64,000 nt of DNA, from positions 1 through 64,000 of the forward strand of contig JAQXOE010000024.1 in assembly GCA_029098505.1 (NCBI GenBank). Direction: 5' to 3'. Positions 1 to 9,496 of the stretch are shown here, piece after piece. The notes under the pieces are model-generated. The model had not been told where the DNA came from. It did not search any database and saw only the letters and a program-made list of their open reading frames with translations. A program made the position numbers and the translations under genes. Every line of letters begins with the position of its first letter. The stretch's first letter is position 1. Source of the DNA: Bacteroidales bacterium (GTDB lineage: Bacteria > Bacteroidota > Bacteroidia > Bacteroidales > UBA932).

Positions 1-1
1 G

Positions 2-550
2 GAAGGAGTCGAGGGAGTGTTTGTGCTCGAGCTGAAACTGCTCGCAGATGTGGGTCTTGTGGGCTTCCCGAATGCTGGAAAATCGACGCTTCTAGCGACC
101 ATTACGGCTGCAAAGCCGAAGATTGCCAATTATGCGTTCACCACACTCGAGCCTAATTTGGGCATAGTCAAGTATTATGACGATCAATCCTTTGTAATGG
201 CCGACATTCCGGGCATCATCGAAGGAGCTCATCAGGGACGCGGTATCGGAATCAGATTCCTTAGACACATTGAGAGAAATTCCGTTCTGCTCTTTATGGT
301 TTCAGCCGAAGAAGACGATATCACTGCGGGATATCAGACACTTTTGAACGAGCTCAAGGAGTACAATCCAGAGCTGCTCGTTAAGGACAGAGTACTGGCC
401 ATCACAAAATGCGACTTAATTGACAAGGACATTGAGAAAGAAATTGAGCCGAGCCTCCCTAAGGATCTGCCTCACGTGTTCATCTCATCGATGAACCAGC
501 AGGGTCTGAAGGAGCTCAAGGAGTTGCTCTGGAAAGCACTTCACAAGTAA
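2..550 (+). CDS. obg: GTPase Obg, 3' part (5' end outside window)
   Basis: This is the G domain of the ribosome-assembly GTPase Obg/CgtA. The reading frame is open from the first bases of the window, so the GTG listed by the ORF track is not the true start and the N-terminal glycine-rich Obg fold lies upstream. Visible motifs are [20 protein letters not shown] (G1), the switch region with [13 protein letters not shown] (G3), TKCD (G4, usually NKxD) and an ISS segment (G5). The protein stops soon after G5, so there is no C-terminal OCT extension; this is common in the family. The stop overlaps the next ATG by one base (TAATG), which suggests translational coupling to the PAP2 gene. Confidence 0.95.
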   Translation, partial: EGVEGVFVLELKLLADVGLVGFPNAGKSTLLATITAAKPKIANYAFTTLEPNLGIVKYYDDQSFVMADIPGIIEGAHQGRGIGIRFLRHIERNSVLLFMVSAEEDDITAGYQTLLNELKEYNPELLVKDRVLAITKCDLIDKDIEKEIEPSLPKDLPHVFISSMNQQGLKELKELLWKALHK

Positions 551-1137
551 TGCTGACTGATTGGCTTGACAGTCTGGACCGGAGCGTCACTCTGGCCATC
601 AACGGTCTCCACTTCAAATATGGAGACCAGCTTTGGCAGCTCTTTTCCGATATCAAGCTTTGGATTCCCCTCTATCTGGCCATCATTGCCTTTCTTTACC
701 TGCGTTTGGGTTGGAAACGTGCTACAGTGGTGCTGGCTTCGCTTCTTTTGACTTTTGCAGCTTGCGACCAATTCTCAAATCTGGTGAAGGACTTGAGCGA
801 GAGATTGCGTCCCTGCTACGACAGTGATATGATTTCAAGAGGCCTTCATACCCTGGAGAACCGCGGGGGCTTCTACGGTTTTTTCTCTGCCCACGCTGCA
901 AACGCCTTCGGGGTGGCCGTCTGCTCTTTCATAGGCTTCAGAAATGACAAGAGCCACCGATACACAAAGTACAGGTGGTTCATCTTCATTTGGGCGCTGC
1001 TCGTAGCATTGAGCCGCGTCTTTGCCGGAAAGCATTATTTCGGAGACGTGCTCGTCGGTACAGTCACAGGACTTTGCGCAGGTTTTCTTTTCGCCCAGCT
1101 GGCAAAGTTGATAATCAATAAATTAGGTCTATCATAA
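550..1137 (+). CDS. PAP2-family membrane phosphatase
   Basis: This 195-residue integral membrane protein belongs to the type 2 phosphatidic acid phosphatase family, which removes phosphate from lipid substrates such as undecaprenyl pyrophosphate, phosphatidate or lipid A. The three family motifs are present in order: KDLSERLRPC (K-x6-RP), FSAHAAN in place of the usual SGH, and SRVFAGKHYFGDVLVG (SR-x5-H-x3-D). Several hydrophobic segments surround them. The start codon overlaps the obg stop by one base. The 3' end overlaps the convergent murF stop by a few bases. The true substrate cannot be told from sequence. Confidence 0.9.
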   Translation: MLTDWLDSLDRSVTLAINGLHFKYGDQLWQLFSDIKLWIPLYLAIIAFLYLRLGWKRATVVLASLLLTFAACDQFSNLVKDLSERLRPCYDSDMISRGLHTLENRGGFYGFFSAHAANAFGVAVCSFIGFRNDKSHRYTKYRWFIFIWALLVALSRVFAGKHYFGDVLVGTVTGLCAGFLFAQLAKLIINKLGLS

Positions 1138-2463
1138 GCAAGGCACGGTCTTCTCCATACGGATTCCGCGCGAGCCCTTGACCAGAATGCAGGCGCCTTC
1201 AGGAACTTCTTTCTCCAAATGCGAAGCCAAGGCATCGGAAGACTCAAACCAACCCAGGACATTATCCACAGGACCAAATTCATCAAGGGCCTTCCTGAAT
1301 TCGGAGCCCACCAGATAAGCCTTGAAATCAGCTGAGGCAATCCTGCCGACCAGAGCCAGATGCTCCTTGAGAGAGTCTGCTCCGAGTTCACGCATATCCC
1401 CCAGAAGGGCAATTTTCTTCTCCGCCTGAACAGCGGCAAAATTGTCAAGAGCGGCAGCCATACTGGACGGATTAGCATTGTAAGCATCAAGTATGAGGAC
1501 ATTGCGTTCCGTTCTCGACATCTGCGAGCGGCTGTTGGCTGGAACATATGCTTCAATCGCGGCAATGGCAGCATCTGCATCCACCTCGAAATAGCGGCCA
1601 ATGCAAAGGGCTGCAAGAACGTTCATCGCATTGTATGATCCTACCAGATGGGTATTTACCGTTTTTCCTCCGATTTCAAGCCTGAGGAAAGGCTGTTGCG
1701 GTGTTGAAGGGAGCAGGCTGACGCCATCGAAGCCAAGACCATATGGAATGATGCTCAGGCCGTCGCGGGCTTCCGCCATTGCCACCAGATCGGAATCATC
1801 GGCATTGAGGAAGACTGAGCCGCCGTGTGCGGCAATGAAGTCATAAAGCTGTCCTTTAGCGCGCTTCACACCATCGAAGCTTCCGAAGCCCAGCAGATGC
1901 GCCTTGCCCACATTGGTAATGAGGCCGAAGTCGGGCTCACAAACCTCAACGAGATGCTCGATATCGTCCGGGTGATTCGCGCCCATCTCAATCACAGCGA
2001 TGCGGGTCGAGTCCTTGATTCTGAGCAATGAGAGAGGCACCCCGATGTCATTGTTCAGATTGCCCTCGGTCGCAGTAATTTCGTATTTGGCAGAGAGCAC
2101 TGAACGTATGAGCTCCTTGGTCGTTGTCTTCCCGTTCGTTCCCGTCAATCCAATGACCGTCAATCTCTTACCGTCAACGAAGCAGTGATTCCTATGATAA
2201 TTGGCAAGCCTTCTTAGGGCAATGAAACTGTCCTCAACGGCCAGAATGCCGGGATGACCGGACGAAGCCGCGACGCTGTCAGAGTTGACCAAAGCATACT
2301 TCGCACCCGCCTCGAGAGCCTTCAGCGCGAAATCATTGCCATCAAAATTCTCTCCTTTCAGGGCAATGAAAAGCTCTCCGCCCTTGATGCTGCGGCTGTC
2401 TGTTGTGACGCACGCGCCGCATTCGAGATATTTCCCGTAAAGTTCCTCAATCGTCATATTCAT
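1132..2463 (-). CDS. murF: UDP-N-acetylmuramoyl-tripeptide--D-alanyl-D-alanine ligase
   Basis: MurF adds D-Ala-D-Ala to the UDP-MurNAc tripeptide in the last cytoplasmic step of peptidoglycan precursor synthesis. The 443 residues show the Mur-ligase order: an N-terminal substrate domain with [18 protein letters not shown], an ATP-binding domain with [12 protein letters not shown] and a later [11 protein letters not shown] segment, and a C-terminal domain with [11 protein letters not shown] and LLGDMRELG. Length is normal for the family. The start ATG overlaps the stop of the upstream dut gene by 4 nt, so the two are probably cotranscribed. The 3' end converges on the PAP2 gene. Confidence 0.96.
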   Translation of the reverse strand: MNMTIEELYGKYLECGACVTTDSRSIKGGELFIALKGENFDGNDFALKALEAGAKYALVNSDSVAASSGHPGILAVEDSFIALRRLANYHRNHCFVDGKRLTVIGLTGTNGKTTTKELIRSVLSAKYEITATEGNLNNDIGVPLSLLRIKDSTRIAVIEMGANHPDDIEHLVEVCEPDFGLITNVGKAHLLGFGSFDGVKRAKGQLYDFIAAHGGSVFLNADDSDLVAMAEARDGLSIIPYGLGFDGVSLLPSTPQQPFLRLEIGGKTVNTHLVGSYNAMNVLAALCIGRYFEVDADAAIAAIEAYVPANSRSQMSRTERNVLILDAYNANPSSMAAALDNFAAVQAEKKIALLGDMRELGADSLKEHLALVGRIASADFKAYLVGSEFRKALDEFGPVDNVLGWFESSDALASHLEKEVPEGACILVKGSRGIRMEKTVPCL

Positions 2464-2894
2464 TCGTGTCCTGTGCTGCCGAAGCCTCCGGCTCCCCTTT
2501 CCGATGATTCAAGCGTCTCTGTTTCAACCCATTCAACCTGCTCACAACGAGCAAAAACCATCTGGGCTATTCTTTCTCCAGGTACAATTGTGAAGGCCTC
2601 CTGCGAGAGATTCACCAGGATTACTCCTACCTCGCCCCTGTAATCGGCATCGATAGTACCGGGAGAATTGAGCACAGTCACTCCCTTTTTAGCTGCAAGA
2701 CCGCTGCGTGGACGCACCTGGGCCTCATAGCCGGCAGGTATCTCCAAGAAAAGTCCGGTCGGAACTATAGTGCGGCAGAGGGGTTCGAGTATGATTTCGC
2801 TGGTGATGTTGGCCCGAAGGTCCACACCGGCGCTTTGTGCTGTGGCATACTGGGGCAGGGGCCACTGCGATTTGTTGATTATCTTAACTTTCAT
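2460..2894 (-). CDS. dut: deoxyuridine 5'-triphosphate nucleotidohydrolase
   Basis: This trimeric dUTPase hydrolyses dUTP to dUMP and pyrophosphate, keeping uracil out of DNA and feeding dTMP synthesis. At 144 residues it has the normal length. The conserved motifs are visible: SAGVDLRA (motif 1), [11 protein letters not shown] (motif 2), [13 protein letters not shown] (motif 3, with the catalytic Asp), [10 protein letters not shown] (motif 4) and the C-terminal GAGGFGSTG (motif 5) that closes over the active site. It lies 9 nt downstream of the LptF/G-type permease gene on the same strand and overlaps murF by 4 nt. Confidence 0.97.
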   Translation of the reverse strand: MKVKIINKSQWPLPQYATAQSAGVDLRANITSEIILEPLCRTIVPTGLFLEIPAGYEAQVRPRSGLAAKKGVTVLNSPGTIDADYRGEVGVILVNLSQEAFTIVPGERIAQMVFARCEQVEWVETETLESSERGAGGFGSTGHE

Positions 2895-2903
2895 ATCTTG
2901 TTT

Positions 2904-3992
2904 CTATTTAGGAGCCATTCTGTAAAGGACGGCAGCAATGATTGCAAAGAGCAGATTTGGAATCCATATGGCTATGAAAGGAGGCAGTACATCCGTCATC
3001 ACAAACATCTGCGAGAAGCGTTGGAAGAGGATGTATGAAAAGGCCAGGGCAATGCCTATTGCCAAATTCCAGCCTATGCCTCCCCTCCTTTTCCTTGACG
3101 ACAGAGCCACTCCGATAATGGTAAGGATAATCGCGGAGAAAGGCATCGCGAACCTGTTGTGAGCCTCTATCTGGGCATATATGATATTGGAGTCTCCCCT
3201 CATCTTCTGCGTCTTGATCAGGGCGCCGAGATCATCGAAGCCGAGTTTCTGGACGGTCTGCGAGTTACGATAGAAATCATCGACTGTCAAGGCTATGGTA
3301 GTGTCGATGGAGGCACCTGAAACCACCTTGTCCTCAAGACCTTCCGAATAATTGCGGAGGAAATATTTCCTCAGCTTCCAAGAGCCGCTGGTAGAGTCCC
3401 AGGCTGCTGATTCTGCGGAGAGTTTGCTCACGATTCTATTGTCCTCGATGGTCTCGAGGGTGAACTTGTATGCGGTATTGTTCCAGCTGCTGAAGCTTTC
3501 CACGAAGACGAATTGACCCGGAGCTATCTGATAATGGACATTGCGCACCGATGTATTCTTGGATTTTACGTACTGGTTCTCGAAAGCCAGTCGTTTGACA
3601 TTCGATGCGGGAATTACATATAGATTGAGGCCCAGAGAGAAAAGGGCAATCATCAAGGAGGCCACCAGATAAGGGACCATCATTCTGTGGAAACTGACTC
3701 CTCCGGACAGTATCGCGATAATCTCCGAGTTCGCCGCCATTCTGGATGTAAAGAAAATGACGGTTATGAACACGAACATAGGGCTGTACATATTGATGAA
3801 GTACGGAATGAAATTCAGATAGTAATCGAAGATGATGGCCTTCAGGGGTGCTTCCTTTTCAACGAAATCGTCTATCTTCTCATTTATGTCAAAGACTATC
3901 ACCAGAAGAATGATAAGCAACAAGGCCATCACGAAGGTCGTGATGAACTTCTTGAATATGTACCAGTCTATTTTCTTAGGTTTGAGTGTCAT
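2904..3992 (-). CDS. LptF/LptG-family permease
   Basis: This 362-residue protein belongs to the YjgP/YjgQ family. Such proteins form the inner-membrane part of the LptBFG transporter that extracts lipopolysaccharide from the inner membrane. It has the expected layout: a cytoplasmic N-terminal segment, three early membrane helices, a large periplasmic domain (about residues 115-265) and a C-terminal cluster of three helices starting near RFAMPFSAIILTIIG. Whether it plays the LptF or the LptG role cannot be decided here. It follows tgt by 5 nt on the minus strand. Confidence 0.88.
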   Translation of the reverse strand: MTLKPKKIDWYIFKKFITTFVMALLLIILLVIVFDINEKIDDFVEKEAPLKAIIFDYYLNFIPYFINMYSPMFVFITVIFFTSRMAANSEIIAILSGGVSFHRMMVPYLVASLMIALFSLGLNLYVIPASNVKRLAFENQYVKSKNTSVRNVHYQIAPGQFVFVESFSSWNNTAYKFTLETIEDNRIVSKLSAESAAWDSTSGSWKLRKYFLRNYSEGLEDKVVSGASIDTTIALTVDDFYRNSQTVQKLGFDDLGALIKTQKMRGDSNIIYAQIEAHNRFAMPFSAIILTIIGVALSSRKRRGGIGWNLAIGIALAFSYILFQRFSQMFVMTDVLPPFIAIWIPNLLFAIIAAVLYRMAPK

Positions 3993-3997
3993 AGAAA

Positions 3998-5128
3998 CTA
4001 GAGTCTACTTGTGATTCTCTTGACAGTCGCCTCCTTCCATGCTGCAAAGTCCCCGGCTTCTATATGAGTGCGGGCCGTGCGTACAAGGTCGAGGTAGAAA
4101 GCCAGATTATGCTCGGTAGCAATCATCGCCGCAAACATTTCCTTGGCAATGAATAGATGCCTTAGATATGCCTTTGAATAGCAATGGTCAACGAAAGAAG
4201 TGCCGGTAGGGTCGAGTTCAGAGAAATCTTTCTCCCATTTGGCATTGCGCATATTCATTATGCCGTTCCAGGTGAAGAGCATTCCGTTGCGGCCGTTTCT
4301 GGTCGGCATCACGCAATCGAACATATCCACTCCCCTCGCAATGGCCTCGAGTATATTGGCGGGAGTGCCGACGCCCATCAGGTATCTGGCCTTGTCCTCA
4401 GGAATGACCGGATGGAGGACCTCAAGCATTTCGTACATCTTATCAGTAGGCTCGCCGACTGCAAGTCCGCCTATGGCAATGCCGGCATCGGCAAATCTGA
4501 GCGCATGTTCTGCAGCACGGATGCGGAGCTCGGGATAGATGCAGCCCTGGATAATGGGGAAGAAAGTCTGGTCATAGCCATAAAGCGCTTCGGTTTCATT
4601 GAACCTCTTTGAATAGCGCTCCAACCAGTCCTGAGTCAGGGAGAGGGATTTCTCAGCATAGCGGAAATCAGCGTCACCCGGACAGCATTCGTCAAGGGCC
4701 ATCATGATATCTGCGCCTATAATACGCTGAGTATCAACATTGTTTTCCGGAGTAAAGCAATGCCTGGAGCCATCTATATGTGAAGAGAAAGTACAGCCTT
4801 CCTTTGTAAGTTTGCGTATGCCTGTGAGGGAGAAGACCTGAAAACCGCCACTGTCAGTAAGTATGGGTCTGTCCCATGATTCGAACTTATGAAGACCTCC
4901 TGCCGCCTTGAGTGTATCAAGGCCGGGGCGTAGGTAAAGATGATAAGTGTTACCAAGAATGATTTCCGCCTTTATGTCCTCCTTCAGGTCTTTATGGAAA
5001 ACACCCTTCACTGCTCCGAGTGTTCCGACGGGCATAAAGATGGGAGTATGTATGTCACCGTGGTCCGTCGAAACGATGCCACATCTGGCATTGGAGTTCG
5101 GATCCTTGGCTAATAACTTGAATTTCAT
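3998..5128 (-). CDS. tgt: tRNA-guanine(34) transglycosylase
   Basis: Tgt exchanges guanine 34 for preQ1 in tRNAs with GUN anticodons on the path to queuosine. The 376 residues include the catalytic-site segments LTDSGGFQVFSL and MALDECCPGD, the GGLAVGEPTDKMYEM segment and MPTRNGRNGM. The C-terminal region keeps HLFIAKEMFA but the usual CxCxxC-type zinc site appears as VDHCYSKAYLRH, with fewer cysteines. The ORF track begins at a TTG nine codons upstream. That TTG lies inside the TATCTTTG promoter element, so the ATG at 5128 (MKFKLLAKD) is preferred. Confidence 0.93.
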   Translation of the reverse strand: MKFKLLAKDPNSNARCGIVSTDHGDIHTPIFMPVGTLGAVKGVFHKDLKEDIKAEIILGNTYHLYLRPGLDTLKAAGGLHKFESWDRPILTDSGGFQVFSLTGIRKLTKEGCTFSSHIDGSRHCFTPENNVDTQRIIGADIMMALDECCPGDADFRYAEKSLSLTQDWLERYSKRFNETEALYGYDQTFFPIIQGCIYPELRIRAAEHALRFADAGIAIGGLAVGEPTDKMYEMLEVLHPVIPEDKARYLMGVGTPANILEAIARGVDMFDCVMPTRNGRNGMLFTWNGIMNMRNAKWEKDFSELDPTGTSFVDHCYSKAYLRHLFIAKEMFAAMIATEHNLAFYLDLVRTARTHIEAGDFAAWKEATVKRITSRL

Positions 5129-5152
5129 TGATAGTATTGATATTTTAACTTC

Positions 5153-5160
5153 CAAAGATA
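5153..5160 (-). promoter_or_regulatory. -7 promoter element before tgt
   Basis: TATCTTTG matches the Bacteroidota TAnnTTTG -7 consensus exactly on the minus strand, about 25 nt upstream of the chosen tgt ATG. No clear -33 TTG at the usual 19-21 nt spacing was found. It lies back to back with the nupG-side element at 5183-5190. Confidence 0.6.
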
Positions 5161-5182
5161 CAAATTATTGGACTAATTCTTT

Positions 5183-5190
5183 TATTTTTG
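5183..5190 (+). promoter_or_regulatory. -7 promoter element before the nucleoside permease
   Basis: TATTTTTG is an exact TAnnTTTG match, 40 nt upstream of the permease ATG. The -33 box is not clear. The intergenic region therefore carries two divergent promoters. Confidence 0.55.
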
Positions 5191-5230
5191 CAATCTACCT
5201 GAGTTGAAATAAACAAAAACCACATCAGTT

Positions 5231-6520
5231 ATGAACAATAAAAGCATCAGTCTGAGGCTGATTATTATGAACTTTCTGGAGTACGCCGTATGGGGCGCGT
5301 ATCTCACTTCTATGGGAAGTTTCCTCGCCGGAGCCGGAATGGGCTCGAAAATAGGTCTTTTCTTTGCCACCCAGGGCTTTGTTTCCATTTTTATGCCTGC
5401 ATTGATGGGCATAGTCGCCGACAAATGGATTCCTGCACAGAAAGTATTGTCTCTCTGCCACGGTCTGGCGGGCATCTTTATGCTCGGAGCCGGTCTTTAT
5501 GCCACCACCTCCGGTTCAGCAATAGCCTTTGGACCATTCTACACCCTTTACCTTCTCAGTGTAGCTTTCTTTATGCCTACTATTGCCATTGCCAATTCTG
5601 TGGCCTACAACGCCCTTGAGGTAAGCGCTAAGGATCCAGTCAAGGACTTCCCTCCTATCCGCGTATTCGGTACAGTTGGCTTCATCTGCAGTATGCTCTT
5701 CGTGAATTTCGTAAAGGATGCCAACGGCATACAGTTCCAGCACTCCAGCTACCAGTTTATCGTTTCCGGCATACTCAGCCTCGTTCTCTGCGGATACGCC
5801 CTGACTATGCCAAACTGTCCTTGCAAGCCAAGCAGCGCTGAAAAGCAGTCGTTTATGGAGGCTTCCGGCCTCTCTGCCTTCAAGCTCTTCAAGGAGAAGA
5901 AATTCGCCATTTTCTTCATCTTCTCAATGCTTCTGGGAGCTTCTCTTCAGATTACCAACGGTTATGCCAATACCTTCATCTCGTCATTCGCCGGCCAGCC
6001 GGGCTACGAGAACGCTTGGGGCGCGAACAATGCAAATGCCCTGATCTCACTCTCGCAGATATCCGAGACCCTCTGCATACTTCTTATTCCGTTTGCAATG
6101 AAAAAGCTCGGCATCAAAGGAGTGATGCTTACCGCAATGTTCGCCTGGGTGCTCCGTTTCGGCTTCTTCGGCCTCGGCAATCCTGGCTCGGGTGTTTGGC
6201 TTTTCGTTCTCTCCTGCATTGTATACGGAGTCGCATTCGACTTCTTCAACATTTCAGGTTCTCTCTATGTCAATGAGAATACGGACACCAGCATACGCTC
6301 CAGCGCTCAGGGCCTGTTTATGATTATGACCAATGGTCTTGGAGCATCCATAGGCACCCTTGCTGCCGGTAAGGTAGTCAATGCTCTCGTCTATATCCCT
6401 CAAGCTGCCGGTGAAGCGGGCAATTGGGCTGCTGCCTGGTATATATTTGCTGGATATGCCCTTGTAGTGGCAGTACTCTTCGCTCTTCTCTTCAAGAGTC
6501 CTCAGAAGGCTGAAGCATAA
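5231..6520 (+). CDS. nucleoside:H+ symporter (NupG/XapB family, MFS)
   Basis: This 429-residue membrane protein resembles the Nuc_H_symport branch of the major facilitator superfamily, which imports nucleosides with protons. The opening is typical: SLRLIIMNFLEYAVWGAYLT followed by a GLFFATQGFVSIFMPALMG helix and the loop ADKWIPAQ. About twelve hydrophobic segments can be counted, with a cytoplasmic loop near residues 195-215 rich in Pro, Ser and Lys. Its last 29 bases overlap the 3' end of the convergent zinc-ribbon gene. Substrate range is inferred from the family only. Confidence 0.88.
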   Translation: MNNKSISLRLIIMNFLEYAVWGAYLTSMGSFLAGAGMGSKIGLFFATQGFVSIFMPALMGIVADKWIPAQKVLSLCHGLAGIFMLGAGLYATTSGSAIAFGPFYTLYLLSVAFFMPTIAIANSVAYNALEVSAKDPVKDFPPIRVFGTVGFICSMLFVNFVKDANGIQFQHSSYQFIVSGILSLVLCGYALTMPNCPCKPSSAEKQSFMEASGLSAFKLFKEKKFAIFFIFSMLLGASLQITNGYANTFISSFAGQPGYENAWGANNANALISLSQISETLCILLIPFAMKKLGIKGVMLTAMFAWVLRFGFFGLGNPGSGVWLFVLSCIVYGVAFDFFNISGSLYVNENTDTSIRSSAQGLFMIMTNGLGASIGTLAAGKVVNALVYIPQAAGEAGNWAAAWYIFAGYALVVAVLFALLFKSPQKAEA

Positions 6521-6896
6521 GTTCTGCAGACACACGCCCGAGCTTCATAATACGGCTCGGAGTACATTGATATCTGATATCGAAACAACGGTATTCGCTG
6601 CGACCTCTTATCTTACGATATGAGGTCGCATATTTCATATTGTAACCCATATCCTCCAACTTGTCTATGTCTATGCTCTCTATTCCGGCCGCGAGCAGTC
6701 GCTCGAGTATTTCATAGTTCCGGTCCAATTGACCGAGGACCTTAAGTCTGACGCTTTTTCTCGAATTATGGATACGGTTGTTGTGCTTACGCCTGCAAGA
6801 GTCGGAGCAATATACCTTGTCCGTCCTTCCATACACGATTTCATCTCCGCATTCCAGGCAGATATGAGGAGTTTCCGTTTGAATCTTGTATCCCAT
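6492..6896 (-). CDS. small zinc-ribbon protein of unknown function
   Basis: This protein of about 134 residues carries a putative zinc-binding pair near its N-terminus, CLECG followed 13-14 residues later by YCSDSCRRKHNN (CxxC...CxxxC). The remainder is basic and probably helical. Related small proteins are widespread in Bacteroidales but I know of no assigned role; nucleic-acid binding is a guess from the basic, metal-binding character. The ORF track starts at a TTG 15 codons upstream; the ATG at 6896 (MGYKIQTE) is more likely. The 3' end overlaps the convergent permease gene by 29 nt. Confidence 0.7.
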   Translation of the reverse strand: MGYKIQTETPHICLECGDEIVYGRTDKVYCSDSCRRKHNNRIHNSRKSVRLKVLGQLDRNYEILERLLAAGIESIDIDKLEDMGYNMKYATSYRKIRGRSEYRCFDIRYQCTPSRIMKLGRVSAELMLQPSEDS

Positions 6897-7039
6897 AACT
6901 TCAGTTTTTGCTAATTTCAAGGCTCTTATTCCAATAAGCAAGCTTTAATAAAAAAACAAGCAGGGTTTCCTATGAATTTTTAAAAGGACTCGAATGATAA
7001 AAAAAGCAGTCTTTATAAAAAACAATAAGCCTTTACAAA

Positions 7040-7055
7040 ATACCTGAATACCTGA
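7040..7055. repeat. tandem 8-bp repeat with flanking inverted repeat
   Basis: ATACCTGA occurs twice in direct succession. It sits between AACAATAA (7021-7028) and its exact complement TTATTGTT (7067-7074), and AAAAAAGCAGTC near 7000 can pair with GACTCAGCTTTTTT with a 2-nt bulge. This lies in the 270-nt gap before ssb and the fimbrial operon. It may be an operator or a hairpin; nothing else was recognised in the gap. Confidence 0.4.
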
Positions 7056-7165
7056 CTCAGCTTTTTTATTGTTCCTTTCATCTTGAGCTTGTTCTATCTT
7101 TCTTTGCACAGGCCGTGAGACTGAAGCGCGCAAGTCCCGGCAGGACAATATAAACTATCAGTACT

Positions 7166-7513
7166 ATGGAACAATTGAACCGAATCGAGTTAAGAGGGAA
7201 TGTAGGAAGTGTGAGATTGCAGGCTGTCGGAGACAAGCAAGTAGCCAAGCTGACTGTAGCGACCAACTACATCTACAAGGGTAAGGATGGTGAACCGGTC
7301 ATTGAGACCACCTGGCACAATGTGACGGCTTGGGAGGGCAAGAACATAGCGAACCTGAGCAAAGTTGAAAAAGGAGACAAAGTCCATATTCTTGGCAGAT
7401 TGCGCAATCAGAAATTCATCGGTAACGATGGAGTGGAGCGAACAGCATATGACGTGCTGGCGAGCAAATTGGAGATACTGGATGAAGATGAATATCTTCA
7501 GTATGAGTCTTGA
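7166..7513 (+). CDS. ssb: short single-stranded DNA-binding protein
   Basis: This 115-residue protein is an SSB-type OB fold. Recognisable parts are MEQLNRIELRGNVGSVRLQ, the KLTVATN strand, TTWHNVTAWEGKNIANLSKVEKGDKVHILGRLRNQKF and a final YDVLASKLEIL strand. It stops just after the OB fold at DEDEYLQYES. It therefore lacks both the flexible linker and the acidic DDIPF-like tip with which replicative SSBs recruit partners. It may be a secondary SSB paralogue rather than the replicative one. The start of the fimbrial lipoprotein gene lies within its last codons. Confidence 0.88.
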   Translation: MEQLNRIELRGNVGSVRLQAVGDKQVAKLTVATNYIYKGKDGEPVIETTWHNVTAWEGKNIANLSKVEKGDKVHILGRLRNQKFIGNDGVERTAYDVLASKLEILDEDEYLQYES

Positions 7514-9491
7514 GAAGAAGCTGCCAGCCCTGATATTGGTGTCGGCTCTCATACTGGCTTCTTGCTCCACTCAAAGAAAGATAGACAGGATACAGAAAAA
7601 GTCCATCGCAGCCCTTTTGTCGCTGGCTGACGACAAGGACTATTCGGACCTGCCTCCTGTGGGGACTGAACCTCACAGGGACACCTTGAAGGTGGAAGCT
7701 CCGGACGGGAACGAGGTCATAATTATGAGGGCGGTGCGGGATGAGAACGGAGAGATGGTTGCCAACGATGTCATAACCGCTTCTTATGTTGTTGCCCGCT
7801 TCAGGAATGTAGCGGAAAGGCACGGAAAGGTTGATCTCAGATTCCTGGTAACCGTGCCTGCTTCTCTGCAGGATAGCAAGTGGCAGCTCAGATTCAAACC
7901 GCGTATGTACGTACTCGGAGACACATTGGAGCTGGACCCTGTAATCATTACGGGTAAGGAATACAGACGTGCCCAGCTGAGAGGATACCAGCAGTACGAA
8001 CGTTTTCTGCAGTCAATCGTATCGGATACTTCAAGGTTCATACGTTTGAAGGAGCTGGAGATTTTTCTCAAGAGGAACCTCCCCAAAGTATACGAGTTGA
8101 AGACGGATACCACCTTCTATTCTGACGAAAGATTTGCATCCATTTATGGAGTTACCGAACAGGAAGCAGTTGAACACTATACTAACCAGTTCGTTGTTAA
8201 TGCCAACAGGAAGAAGCTTGCCAGGAAGGACAAGATGTTTGCAAAATATGTGAAGGTGCCTATAGTCAAAGACGGACTACGGCTTGACACTGTGCTGACA
8301 GACATCAATGGAGACTTCATTTACGAATATACCCAGACTATCAACACTCAGCCCAAACTGAAGAAGGCTGAAATTGCGATGTCCGGGCAGATATTCGAAG
8401 AGGACAGGCAATTGTACAGGATACCGGTTGAGAATCCTCTCACCTTCTACATCAGTTCTCTGAGCAGTTTCGTCAAGGATGAAGAGAAGTATCTGACTCA
8501 GGTTATCGAGCGTTCGGTTACCGCCAACTCGAGCTACTGGATTGAATTCGAGAGCGGAAAATCGGACGTCCTACCTGAACTTGGAGAAAACGCTGGGGAG
8601 ATAAGCCGGATAAAGAAGAATATAGGGGAACTGCTTTCCAATAAGGACTTCGACCTGGATTCCATTACTGTCAGCGCATCATGCTCTCCTGAAGGAAGTT
8701 ACGAGTTCAACCGCCGCCTTTCAAGCAAACGCAGCGCTTCCGTTTCAGAGTTTTTCGGGAAATACATCAAGCATTATCGGGATTCAGTCAAAAGGGATAA
8801 ATCTTTCACTTTCAATTTGGATGACAGTTACTCTGCCAAGGAAGAAGAAGTTATCAACCTAAGGTTTATTCCACACTCGATTCCAGAAAATTGGGAAAGA
8901 CTCGAAGCCATAGTCAAAAATGATTCCCACCTGAGCGATATCCAGAAAAGCGAGATTGCAGAAGTAATGCTTATCGACGATCCTGATTCAAGGGAAAAAA
9001 GACTTAAGGAGAAGAACAGTTACAGCTATCTCAGGGAAAAGGTATATCCACAGCTCCGGACTGTACGCTTCGACTTTTTCCTCCACCGAAAAGGTATGGT
9101 TAAGGACACAGTTCATACGACTGTGCTTGACAGTGCATATATGAGGGGCGTAGAAGCAATCAAGGACAGGGACTACAAGACAGCGGTGACTTTGTTGAGA
9201 CCTTATCACGATTTCAATACTGCCATAGCCTATTGTTCACTCGACTACAATCAGAGTGCATTGGAAATACTTCTGGAACTGAAAAAGGATGCAGATGTGA
9301 ATTATATGCTGGCCATCCTGTACAGCAGGCTCGGTGATGAGAGCAAGGCTGTGGGTCACTATATGGAAGCCTGCAAGCAGAACTCTTCCTATGTGCACAG
9401 GGGCAATCTTGACCCGGAAATATCTTCACTGATGAACAAATATGAATTGAACGTTATCGAAGAAACGCTAAACAACAACTTAAATTATTGA
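7503..9491 (+). CDS. fimbrial-locus lipoprotein with OmpA-like and TPR-like regions
   Basis: This large lipoprotein (about 662 residues) has a signal peptide ending in LILASC. It has a beta-rich N-terminal part of roughly 110 residues, then LRGYQQYERFL and a charged middle. An OmpA-like region follows (SYWIEFESGKSDVLPE and, later, SASCSPEGSYEFNRR), and the last 100 residues contain TPR-like repeats. The layout recalls the DUF3868/OmpA proteins that accompany Bacteroidales fimbriae, but the match is not certain. The ORF track starts far upstream inside ssb. The ATGs at 7488 and 7503 are the credible starts; 7503 gives the cleaner signal peptide. It probably anchors the fimbrial apparatus to the outer membrane or cell wall. 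Confidence 0.75.
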   Translation: MSLEKKLPALILVSALILASCSTQRKIDRIQKKSIAALLSLADDKDYSDLPPVGTEPHRDTLKVEAPDGNEVIIMRAVRDENGEMVANDVITASYVVARFRNVAERHGKVDLRFLVTVPASLQDSKWQLRFKPRMYVLGDTLELDPVIITGKEYRRAQLRGYQQYERFLQSIVSDTSRFIRLKELEIFLKRNLPKVYELKTDTTFYSDERFASIYGVTEQEAVEHYTNQFVVNANRKKLARKDKMFAKYVKVPIVKDGLRLDTVLTDINGDFIYEYTQTINTQPKLKKAEIAMSGQIFEEDRQLYRIPVENPLTFYISSLSSFVKDEEKYLTQVIERSVTANSSYWIEFESGKSDVLPELGENAGEISRIKKNIGELLSNKDFDLDSITVSASCSPEGSYEFNRRLSSKRSASVSEFFGKYIKHYRDSVKRDKSFTFNLDDSYSAKEEEVINLRFIPHSIPENWERLEAIVKNDSHLSDIQKSEIAEVMLIDDPDSREKRLKEKNSYSYLREKVYPQLRTVRFDFFLHRKGMVKDTVHTTVLDSAYMRGVEAIKDRDYKTAVTLLRPYHDFNTAIAYCSLDYNQSALEILLELKKDADVNYMLAILYSRLGDESKAVGHYMEACKQNSSYVHRGNLDPEISSLMNKYELNVIEETLNNNLNY

Positions 9492-9496
9492 AAAGA

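Noticed and set aside
1035-1616. 193-residue minus-strand ORF overlapping murF
   Set aside because: It is an out-of-frame reading of murF with Trp/Arg-rich composition typical of shadow frames.
7365-7502. Long upstream start of the fimbrial lipoprotein inside ssb
   Set aside because: The extra 46 residues are ssb read in another frame and would place the lipoprotein signal peptide internally.
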